Source: UBA2862 sp045658005 (GTDB lineage: Bacteria; Bacillota; Clostridia; Christensenellales; Aristaeellaceae). Taken from it: a DNA stretch of 63,422 bases. How positions within the stretch are numbered: position 1 is the stretch's first letter; every line of letters begins with the position of its first letter. The notes under the pieces were generated by a model. That model ran no database searches, was not told the DNA's origin, and worked only from the letters and a program-made list of their open reading frames with translations. Location: positions 1 to 63,422 of the forward strand of contig JAZOUD010000019.1 in NCBI GenBank assembly GCA_045658005.1. Reading direction: 5' to 3'. Below, one piece after another: positions 57,365 to 63,422 of the stretch. A program made the position numbers and the translations under genes.

Positions 57365-57913
57365 CTATTCCGCGATGACCGTCAGAAACCGCGCCTTGAC
57401 GTCGCCGCCGCAGCGCTGGCCGTGGGGGATGGTGGGGTTGAAGTAGATGGAATCGCCGGGGTTCATCTCGAATTCCCTGTCGCCCAGCGTGACGATCACC
57501 GTGCCCTCCAGCACCAGGTTGAACTCCTGGCCGGTGTGGCTGATCAGCTTGGCCACGGCGTCCGTGGGCTCCAGGGTCACCAGCAGCGGCTGCATCACCT
57601 TGTTGGCGTAGCGGTAGGCCAGGTCCTCGAAGTGGTATTCCGGGTTGCGGTTGATGACCTTGCCGCCGCCCCTGCGGATCAGGTGGTAGGTTTCCAGCTT
57701 GGCGCTCTGGCCGGTGACGATCTCGGTGAAGTCCACCTTGAACTTGTTGGCGATCTCGTAGATCACGCTGATGGGCACGTCCTTGCCGTTTTCCTCGTAG
57801 GAGGCGTATACCTCGGGGCTGAGGCGCAGCTCAGCGGCCAGCTCCTCGATGGTATAGTCGCTGACCTCCCGCAGCTCCCGCAGCCGGGCGCCGATTTCGT
57901 TGTAGTCGTTCAT
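57365..57913 (-). CDS. XRE-cupin transcription regulator
   Basis: A 182-residue protein with an XRE helix-turn-helix (residues about 8-60) and a cupin (about 110-180, GQEFNLVLEGTVIVTLGD and IPHGQRC). AAGGAG precedes the ATG at 57913 by 8 bases. It sits just upstream of the acyl-CoA synthetase gene, so it probably senses the acid or its CoA ester. A TGTAGCGGCG element lies in the gap between the two. Confidence 0.9.
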   Translation of the reverse strand: MNDYNEIGARLRELREVSDYTIEELAAELRLSPEVYASYEENGKDVPISVIYEIANKFKVDFTEIVTGQSAKLETYHLIRRGGGKVINRNPEYHFEDLAYRYANKVMQPLLVTLEPTDAVAKLISHTGQEFNLVLEGTVIVTLGDREFEMNPGDSIYFNPTIPHGQRCGGDVKARFLTVIAE

Positions 57914-58074
57914 AGCCGTCTCTCCTTCGCGGGCGTCGCCGCCACTCATTATACTGGTAGGATTATAGCACAACACGGCCAATTCCGTCCACAAAAAAAT
58001 GCGTCTTTGGCGGTGGCGAGCCACGGATTTTCCGATTGTTTACGGTGAATGGCTTCAATTCTTAATTATATCCC

Positions 58075-58125
58075 TTGTATTCACGGCGATTTATGATATA
58101 ATATCATTAATGATGTGCCATTAAT
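58075..58125 (+). promoter_or_regulatory. promoter and operator-like repeat of the hydrogenase operon
   Basis: TTGTAT (58075-58080) and TATAAT (58097-58102) are 16 bases apart. Directly after the -10 box is a perfect inverted repeat, ATTAATG (58106-58112) and CATTAAT (58119-58125), where a repressor would block transcription. It does not match the Rex consensus. Confidence 0.65.
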
Positions 58126-58193
58126 TAATTTTATCTAACTTGTCGGTTGACTGGCGAATGATGGCGCATAAAACAGATCGGAGGTTATGACGC

Positions 58194-58700
58194 ATGGGTG
58201 CTTTGAAGGCTGAGGCGGTGGCGAAGATCCGCGAGATCTGCGGCCGCTACAAGGACGAAAAGACGCCGCTGATGATGATCCTCAGCGACATCCAGAACGA
58301 ATACGGCTACATTCCCCTGGACGTTCAGGAGATCGTGTCCCAGGAGACGGGCATTTCCGTGGCGGAGATCTACGGCGTGGTCACGTTCTATTCCTTCTTC
58401 TCGCTGGAGCCGAAGGGTCGCTTCGTGGTGGGCTGTTGCCTGGGCACGGCGTGCTACGTCAAGGGCGCGCAGCAGGTGATCGACAAGTTCCAGGAGGAGC
58501 TGGGCATTGCACCGGGACAGACCACCGAGGACGGCATGTTCACGCTGGACGCCCTGCGCTGCATCGGCGCCTGCGGCATCGCCCCGGCGGTGAGCATCAA
58601 CGGCAAGGTGTATCCCAAGATGACGGTCAGCCAGGTGCGCGAGGTCATCGCCCAGCAGTACCTGATTGTTGAGAAGGAAAAGGAGGGTGTCACTGCATGA
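58194..58700 (+). CDS. NuoE-like subunit of an electron-bifurcating hydrogenase
   Basis: A 168-residue thioredoxin-like 2Fe-2S protein. Cluster ligands are in CCLGTACYVKG and RCIGACGIAP. It forms the small subunit (HydC/HndA type) of the trimeric NAD(P)-linked [FeFe]-hydrogenase. GGAGGT lies before the ATG. Its stop overlaps the next start by four bases. Confidence 0.93.
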   Translation: MGALKAEAVAKIREICGRYKDEKTPLMMILSDIQNEYGYIPLDVQEIVSQETGISVAEIYGVVTFYSFFSLEPKGRFVVGCCLGTACYVKGAQQVIDKFQEELGIAPGQTTEDGMFTLDALRCIGACGIAPAVSINGKVYPKMTVSQVREVIAQQYLIVEKEKEGVTA

Positions 58701-60580
58701 TCCATTCCGTCGAGAATCTGAACGCGCGCATTGCCGCCTGTACCGCCTGCTTCGAGGACAAGCTGGCGGGCAAGGACGACAAGCGCCACATCGTGCTCTG
58801 CGGCGGCACGGGCTGCCTGTCCAACAATTCCGCCGAGATCCGCAAGCGCTTCGTCGAGGTGCTGGAGCGCAAGGGCGCGAGCGACAGGGCCACCGTGAAC
58901 CAGGTGGGCTGCTTTGGCTTCTGCTCCCAGGGCCCCTTTGTGAAGATCTACCCCGAGGATACGTTGTACCGCCTGGTGAAGATCGAGGACGTTGAGGAGA
59001 TCGTGGATTCCGACATCATCCACGGCCAGGTCGTCGAACGCCTGCTGTACGAGGAGCCCGCCACCGGCGAGAAGGTTTCCAAGCAGGACGACATCAATTT
59101 CTATAAGAAGCAGCGGCGCGTGGCGCTGCACGGCTGCGGCGTCATCAACCCCGAGAACATCGACGAGGCCCTGGGCTTCGGCGCGTTCCAGGGCCTGAGG
59201 CGGGCGCTTTCGATGCCCCGGCAGGCGGTCATCGACGAGGTGCTGGCTTCCGGGCTGCGGGGCCGCGGCGGCGCGGGCTTCCCCTCGGGCCGCAAGTGGC
59301 AGTTTGCCTACAATTCCGAGGGCGACGAGAAATACGTGGTCTGCAACGGCGACGAGGGCGACCCCGGCGCGTTCATGGACCGCTCGATCCTCGAGGGCAA
59401 CCCCCTGGCCGTCATCGAGGGCATGATGATCGCCGGCTACGCCATCGGCGCACAGAACGGCTATTTCTACGTGCGCGCGGAGTATCCCATCGCCGTGAAC
59501 CGGCTGCGCATCGCCATCCGCCAGGCCCGGGAGCTGGGCCTGCTGGGGCCGAACATACTGGGCACCGACTTCAGCTTTGACTGCCACCTGCGCCTGGGCG
59601 CCGGCGCGTTCGTCTGCGGCGAGGAGACGGCCCTGCTCAATTCCATCGAGGGCAAGCGCGGCATGCCCCGTCCCCGCCCGCCGTTCCCGGCGGTGAAGGG
59701 CCTGTGGGGCAAGCCCACCATCAACAACAACGTGGAGACCCTGGCCTGCGTGCCTACCATCCTGCGGGAGGGCGCGGAATACTTCGCCAGCGTCGGCACC
59801 GAGAAGAGCAAGGGCACCAAGGTGTTCGCCCTGGGCGGCAAGGTCAACAACGTGGGCCTGGTCGAGGTGCCCATGGGCACCACTCTGCGGGAGCTGATCT
59901 ACGACATCGGCGGCGGCATCCCGAACGGCAAGAAGTTCAAGGCCATACAGACCGGCGGTCCCTCCGGCGGCTGCCTGACCGAGGAATTCCTGGACGAGCC
60001 CATCGACTTTGACAACCTGGTGGCCAAGGGCAGCATGATGGGCTCCGGCGGCGCCATCGTCATGGACGAGGACAACTGCATGGTGGACGTGGCCAAGTTC
60101 TACATGGAGTTCATCTGCGACGAATCCTGCGGCAAGTGCTCGCCCTGCCGGATCGGCACCAAGCGCATGCTGGAGATTTTGACCCGCATCACCGAGGGCC
60201 GCGGCAAGATGGAGGACCTGGACGAGCTGGAGGAGCTGAGCCGCACCGTCAAGGCCAATTCGCTGTGCGCTCTGGGCCAGACCGCGGCCAACCCCATCAA
60301 TTCCACGCTGTCCCACTTCCGTGACGAGTACATCGCCCACATCGTGGACAAGAAGTGCCCGGCCCACGTCTGCAAGAACCTGATGGAATACTACATCGAT
60401 CCCGACAAGTGCATCGGCTGCGGCATGTGCCACAGGGGCTGCCCCGTGGACTGCATCCACAAGACGGACTACATCGCCCCCGGCCACAAGATGACGTCCT
60501 GGAAGATCGATTCGAGCGCATGCGCGAAGTGCGGCTCCTGCATCAGCGTCTGTCGCTTCGGGGCCATTGAGAAGCGATAA
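58697..60580 (+). CDS. NuoF-like flavin/NADH-binding subunit of the hydrogenase
   Basis: A 627-residue protein: N-terminal thioredoxin-like 2Fe-2S domain, then the FMN and NADH sites (GLRGRGGAGFPSGRKW, GDEGDPGAFMDR), a 4Fe-4S site (CGKCSPCRIGTKRM), and two C-terminal 4Fe-4S motifs (CIGCGMCHRGCP and CAKCGSCISVC). This is the HydB/HndC type. In bifurcating enzymes it exchanges electrons with NAD(P)H and ferredoxin. Confidence 0.95.
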   Translation: MIHSVENLNARIAACTACFEDKLAGKDDKRHIVLCGGTGCLSNNSAEIRKRFVEVLERKGASDRATVNQVGCFGFCSQGPFVKIYPEDTLYRLVKIEDVEEIVDSDIIHGQVVERLLYEEPATGEKVSKQDDINFYKKQRRVALHGCGVINPENIDEALGFGAFQGLRRALSMPRQAVIDEVLASGLRGRGGAGFPSGRKWQFAYNSEGDEKYVVCNGDEGDPGAFMDRSILEGNPLAVIEGMMIAGYAIGAQNGYFYVRAEYPIAVNRLRIAIRQARELGLLGPNILGTDFSFDCHLRLGAGAFVCGEETALLNSIEGKRGMPRPRPPFPAVKGLWGKPTINNNVETLACVPTILREGAEYFASVGTEKSKGTKVFALGGKVNNVGLVEVPMGTTLRELIYDIGGGIPNGKKFKAIQTGGPSGGCLTEEFLDEPIDFDNLVAKGSMMGSGGAIVMDEDNCMVDVAKFYMEFICDESCGKCSPCRIGTKRMLEILTRITEGRGKMEDLDELEELSRTVKANSLCALGQTAANPINSTLSHFRDEYIAHIVDKKCPAHVCKNLMEYYIDPDKCIGCGMCHRGCPVDCIHKTDYIAPGHKMTSWKIDSSACAKCGSCISVCRFGAIEKR

Positions 60581-60594
60581 GGAGGCGCAAGGCA

Positions 60595-62364
60595 ATGTTG
60601 AACATCAAAATCGAGGGCATTTCTTATCAGGTCGAGGAGGGCTTGACCATCCTCGAAGCCGCCAAGGCCTGCGGCTATGAAATTCCGTCCCTGTGTTCCT
60701 TCAACCACGGCGAGTGCAACCAGGGCTCCTGTCGCGTGTGCCTGGTGGAGGCCACGGGCGCGCGGGGCCTGGTGGCCAGCTGCGTGTACCCGGTGAGCGA
60801 GGGCATGGAGATCCGCATCGGCTCTCCCGCCGCAGTGGACGCACGCCGCCACAGCGTGGAGCTGCTGCTTTCCAATCACAACAAGAACTGCCAGCAGTGC
60901 GACAAGAACGGCCACTGCGAGCTGCTGTACGTGGCCCAGCTGACCGGCGCCCGGGACGACGCCTTCGCCGGCGAGCATTCCGAGACGCACATCGACCGCC
61001 TGGCCCCCGGCCTGGTGCGGGACACCAGCAAGTGCATCCTCTGCGGCCGCTGCGTGGAGCGCTGCAAGAACGCCCACGGCCTGGGCATACTGGGCTTTGA
61101 GAACCGCGGCTTCGCCACCTTCGTGTCCCCGGCGGAGAACCGCAGCTTCGCCGATTCCCCCTGCATCCAGTGCGGCCAGTGCGTGAACGTCTGTCCCACC
61201 GGCGCGCTGATGGAGCACAGCGAGATCGACAGGGTCGATGCCGCCTTCAAGGCCGGCAAGCACGTCATCGCTCAGGCGGCCCCCGCGGTGCGCGCGGCGC
61301 TGGGTGAGGAGTTCGGCTATCCCATCGGCACCCCCGTCACCGGCAAGATGGCTGCGGCCATGCGCCGCCTGGGCTTCGAGCGGGTGTACGACGTGAACTT
61401 CGGCGCGGACCTGACCATCATGGAGGAGGGCACCGAGCTGCTGCACCGGTTGACCGAGGGCGGCGTACTGCCGATGATCACGTCCTGCTCCCCCGGCTGG
61501 GTGAACTATGCCGAGTACAACTACGGCGACCTGCTGCCCCACCTGTCCAGTTGCAAGAGCCCCCACCAGATGCAGGGCGCGATCATCAAGCACTGGTGGG
61601 CCAAGCAGAACGGCATCGACCCGAAGGACGTGTTCGTGGTGTCGGTGATGCCCTGCGTGGCCAAGAAGTTCGAGAAGGAGCGCGAGCAGGAGAAGGTGGA
61701 CGGTATCCCGGACGTGGACGCGGTCATCACCACCCGGGAGCTGGCGCGGATGATCCGCCGCAACGGCATGCTGTTCCGCCGCCTGCCCGACGAGCCCTGG
61801 GACCAGGACATCATGGGCGATTACAGCGGCGCGGGCGTCATCTTCGGCGTCACCGGCGGCGTGATGGAGGCGGCCCTGCGCACGGTCTACTTCAAGCTGA
61901 CCGGCAAGGAATCCGAGCCCATCGAGTTCACCGCCGTGCGCGGCCACGACGCGGGCATCCGCGAGGCATCCATCGACATCAACGGCACCGTCGTGAACGT
62001 GGCCATTGCCTCGGGCATGAAGAGCGCCAAGGTGCTGCTGGACGAGATTCGCGCCGGCAAGAGCAAGTACCAGTTCATCGAGATCATGGGCTGCCCCGGC
62101 GGCTGCATCAACGGCGGCGGCCAGCCCTACGTCAGGCCGGTGTTCCTGCCCGACGAGGACGACGATATACTGGACACCTACAAGGAAAAGCGCGCCCAGG
62201 CTCTCTACAGCGAGGACGAGCGCCAGACGGTGCGCCAGAGCCACAACAATCCCCAGATCGTCGAGCTGTACGAGAAGTTCTTGGGCGAGCCCAACAGCCA
62301 CCTGTCCCACGAGCTGCTGCACACCAGCTACGCAGCGCGGGAAGGGTTCAATGAAGTGAAGTAA
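60595..62364 (+). CDS. hydA: [FeFe]-hydrogenase catalytic subunit HydA
   Basis: A 589-residue enzyme with an N-terminal 2Fe-2S domain (CSFNHGECNQGSCRVC), the His-Cys3 cluster site, and two 4Fe-4S motifs (CILCGRCVERC and CIQCGQCVNVCP). H-cluster motifs are L1 TSCSPGW (about 295), L2 MPCVAKKFE (about 352) and L3 MGCPGGCINGGGQP (about 497). Canonical L1 is TSCCPxW, so the second Cys is Ser here. It makes or oxidises H2 and with the two upstream genes probably re-oxidises NADH and ferredoxin during fermentation. Confidence 0.95.
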   Translation: MLNIKIEGISYQVEEGLTILEAAKACGYEIPSLCSFNHGECNQGSCRVCLVEATGARGLVASCVYPVSEGMEIRIGSPAAVDARRHSVELLLSNHNKNCQQCDKNGHCELLYVAQLTGARDDAFAGEHSETHIDRLAPGLVRDTSKCILCGRCVERCKNAHGLGILGFENRGFATFVSPAENRSFADSPCIQCGQCVNVCPTGALMEHSEIDRVDAAFKAGKHVIAQAAPAVRAALGEEFGYPIGTPVTGKMAAAMRRLGFERVYDVNFGADLTIMEEGTELLHRLTEGGVLPMITSCSPGWVNYAEYNYGDLLPHLSSCKSPHQMQGAIIKHWWAKQNGIDPKDVFVVSVMPCVAKKFEKEREQEKVDGIPDVDAVITTRELARMIRRNGMLFRRLPDEPWDQDIMGDYSGAGVIFGVTGGVMEAALRTVYFKLTGKESEPIEFTAVRGHDAGIREASIDINGTVVNVAIASGMKSAKVLLDEIRAGKSKYQFIEIMGCPGGCINGGGQPYVRPVFLPDEDDDILDTYKEKRAQALYSEDERQTVRQSHNNPQIVELYEKFLGEPNSHLSHELLHTSYAAREGFNEVK

Positions 62365-62381
62365 AGAGAACAGGATATGTG

Positions 62382-62407
62382 GCGCGGGGCGAAAAATCGC
62401 CCCGCGC
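62382..62407 (+). terminator. hairpin after hydA
   Basis: GCGCGGGGCGA (62382-62392) pairs with TCGCCCCGCGC (62397-62407), loop AAAA. No T run follows. Confidence 0.6.
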
Positions 62408-62423
62408 TGTCGTTGGGACCGTG

Positions 62424-62452
62424 TTGAAGTTTTCTTTTGGATATGCTATACT
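62424..62452 (+). promoter_or_regulatory. promoter of the antitoxin gene
   Basis: TTGAAG (62424-62429) and TATACT (62447-62452) with 17 bases between, TGC before the -10 box. Confidence 0.7.
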
Positions 62453-62475
62453 GAAGTGGATGAAGGGTGGGATAA

Positions 62476-62694
62476 ATGGGCATGCCAGAATCGCTGATAC
62501 AGGACTGGGAGCGCTTGAACGCGCAGAACAGACAACAGGCTCAATCCTATATACGCCTGCTCTTGGATCGACAGTGCAATACCCAGAAGCGAGAAAATCC
62601 TCCGCACAGGCTGGGCATACTCTCGCACAGATTTCACAGCATCGCCCCGGACTTCGACGATCCATTGCCGGGTTTTGAGGCGTATATGCAATGA
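62476..62694 (+). CDS. antitoxin-like small protein
   Basis: A 72-residue hydrophilic protein with a predicted helical N-terminal half and a short acidic C-terminal tail, GAAGGGTGG upstream. It overlaps the start of a PIN-domain fragment by four bases (ATGA), the classic layout of a toxin-antitoxin pair. The family cannot be named with certainty. Because the toxin is cut short, it may now be an orphan. Confidence 0.65.
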   Translation: MGMPESLIQDWERLNAQNRQQAQSYIRLLLDRQCNTQKRENPPHRLGILSHRFHSIAPDFDDPLPGFEAYMQ

Positions 62695-62822
62695 GATATC
62701 TGCTTGATACCTGCGCTTTTATTGATATGGTTTTCACACCTGAACGCCTCTCCTCAAGAGCTGGCGTCGCGATTGAGGGGGACAACGCCCTGTTTATCAG
62801 TAATGATGGAACCCCGCTGTAA
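62691..62822 (+). pseudogene. truncated PIN-domain (VapC-like) toxin
   Basis: The 43-residue frame starts MRYLLDTCAFIDM, the N-terminal strand and first catalytic Asp of VapC/PIN RNases, and goes on with PERLSSRAGVAIEGDNALFIS, as in the family. It stops where a full PIN domain of about 130 residues should go on, inside a GC-rich hairpin at 62809-62833. The remaining catalytic acids are missing, so it should be inactive. Confidence 0.75.
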
Positions 62823-62833
62823 CGGCGGGGTTC
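62809..62833 (+). terminator. hairpin at the truncated toxin end
   Basis: GAACCCCGC (62809-62817) pairs with GCGGGGTTC (62825-62833). The TAA stop of the toxin fragment lies in its loop. No T run follows. Confidence 0.5.
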
Positions 62834-62846
62834 GGGAGATGGTTGG

Positions 62847-63365
62847 ATGTATTTCTATTGCATATTCTGCGCCACGGTGAAGTGTACGCTGGTGGCCTCG
62901 GCCATACGCCAGCGCTTTGGCCAAACGGCCTTTTCCCCCAGGATCATACAGCGCAAGTGGATCAAGGGCGTGTGCTTTGAGGAGGAGAAGCCCTACCTGC
63001 CGGGCTATGTGTTCGTCTGCTCGGAGGCACCCATCACGGATTTAAACGAGATTCGCATGATGGAGGGCGTCATCCGCTGCCTCGGCCAGCGCAGCGAGGG
63101 CTACCAGCTGCAGGGGGACGACCTGCGCTTTGCGCGGATGCTGTATGAAAACGGCGGCGTCATCGGCATCATGAAGACCTACAGGGAGGGCGACCGGGTC
63201 AAGCTGGTCAAGCAGATGATGGGTGGCTTTGATGCCCGGATCATCCGGCTGGACCCCCGGAAGGGCCGGGCTCAGCTGGAATACGAATTCGACGGCTCCA
63301 GCTACAAGGTGTGGGTGGGGTACGACATGATCGAGGACGGGGATAAGTTACCGCTGGGGGAATGA
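62847..63365 (+). CDS. NusG paralogue (LoaP/RfaH-like antiterminator)
   Basis: A 172-residue protein with an N-terminal NGN domain (MYFYCIFCATVKCTLVASAI in the place of the usual W-Y-V start; EEEKPYLPGYVFV) and a C-terminal KOW domain (YREGDRVKLVKQMMGGFDAR). Firmicutes LoaP proteins of this size act as operon-specific processive antiterminators and are usually encoded just before the long exopolysaccharide or secondary-metabolite operon they serve. The window ends 57 bases downstream. GGGAGATGG lies before the ATG. Confidence 0.88.
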   Translation: MYFYCIFCATVKCTLVASAIRQRFGQTAFSPRIIQRKWIKGVCFEEEKPYLPGYVFVCSEAPITDLNEIRMMEGVIRCLGQRSEGYQLQGDDLRFARMLYENGGVIGIMKTYREGDRVKLVKQMMGGFDARIIRLDPRKGRAQLEYEFDGSSYKVWVGYDMIEDGDKLPLGE

Positions 63366-63422
63366 GGCAAGAGACAAAAGCGCCTTGACGCTTTGCTGGC
63401 GAAGCAAGTCGGAGGCCAAGCG
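63366..63422 (+). other. hairpin-forming region after the antiterminator gene, cut by the edge
   Basis: AAAGCG-CCTTGA-CGCTTT forms a 6-base stem, and GCTTTGCTGGCGAAGC can form another. LoaP-type factors are recruited by RNA hairpins in leaders, so this may be the start of such a leader, or a simple terminator. TTGCTGGCG..GCAAGTC is also seen in the element at 11783. Confidence 0.4.

Noticed and set aside
58075..58125. Rex binding site before the hydrogenase operon
   Set aside because: The expected TTGTGAA..TTCACAA type of palindrome is not present; the repeat seen is ATTAATG..CATTAAT.
1..63422. tRNA, rRNA, group I/II introns or replication origin
   Set aside because: No cloverleaf with a TTCGANTC arm, rRNA core motif, intron-encoded reverse transcriptase or DnaA-box cluster was recognised. 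A scan with a dedicated program was not possible.

Overview
The window looks like part of the chromosome of a GC-rich, strictly anaerobic, Gram-positive bacterium of the class Clostridia (Bacillota), probably from a gut. The evidence is a T-box leader before pheST, AGGAGG-type ribosome binding sites, a NuoE/NuoF/[FeFe]-hydrogenase operon, an aldo/keto reductase with two 4Fe-4S motifs, a CotH-type protein, exported proteins with Ig-like repeats, and a TM287/288-like ABC exporter. An order such as Christensenellales is possible, but nothing here settles it. No rRNA, tRNA or CRISPR array was seen.

Layout. 1-2450: edge of an integrated element (a partial basic protein, a SHOCT-like small protein, a large serine recombinase). 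2500-5900: U32-like protein, MATE exporter, PfkB kinase. 5900-7400: an AT-rich stretch with an acyltransferase-3 gene. 7380-11780: XRE-cupin regulator plus potABCD polyamine importer. 12000-15950: DUF4160 pair, two unknown small genes, GGDEF cyclase, Fe-S aldo/keto reductase, XRE regulator with its operators. 16100-25950: exported transglutaminase/Ig protein, trkAH potassium uptake, TIM-barrel isomerase, class II aldolase, CotH/lamin-tail exported protein. 26000-32850: LysR, SurE, CYTH, TAXI-TRAP transporter, EamA permease. 33000-36350: L,D-transpeptidase, Fic, a broken exported protein, an Rpn-type nuclease. 36500-44400: FeoA-FeoB fusion with its Cys-rich partner, DUF3810 protein, a heterodimeric ABC exporter, and a small double-glycine leader peptide. 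44500-50700: T-box, pheST, cytidine deaminase-like protein, SfsA, D,D-carboxypeptidase. 50800-57900: beta-helix surface protein, polyol-phosphate dehydrogenase with a PfkB kinase, acyl-CoA synthetase with an XRE-cupin regulator. 58100-62400: hydrogenase operon. 62400-63422: antitoxin with a truncated PIN toxin, then a LoaP/NusG-like antiterminator whose target operon probably lies beyond the edge.

The most unusual signal is not a gene. At least three families of short structured repeats sit at gene ends. (1) Near-perfect palindromes with the core CTGATTTGTCG, several of which provide the stop codon of a gene; at 49419-49455 one palindrome provides the last two codons and the TGA of both convergent genes. 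(2) Tandem 7-base repeats (RGRRTTA-like), often in inverted pairs around 110-150 bases that contain small hairpins with GNRA-type loops. These supply the C-terminus or stop of some genes, and one set fills the FeoB-to-Feo-partner gap. (3) TGTAGCGGCG hairpin elements with a compensatory base change between the two copies, one of which supplies the TAG stop of the Rpn nuclease. Together they suggest a population of mobile or domesticated 3'-end elements that shape C-termini and transcript ends. A second lead is the double-glycine peptide beside the ABC exporter pair.

Protein and site coordinates were read by eye. Family calls rest on recognised motifs, not on database searches.
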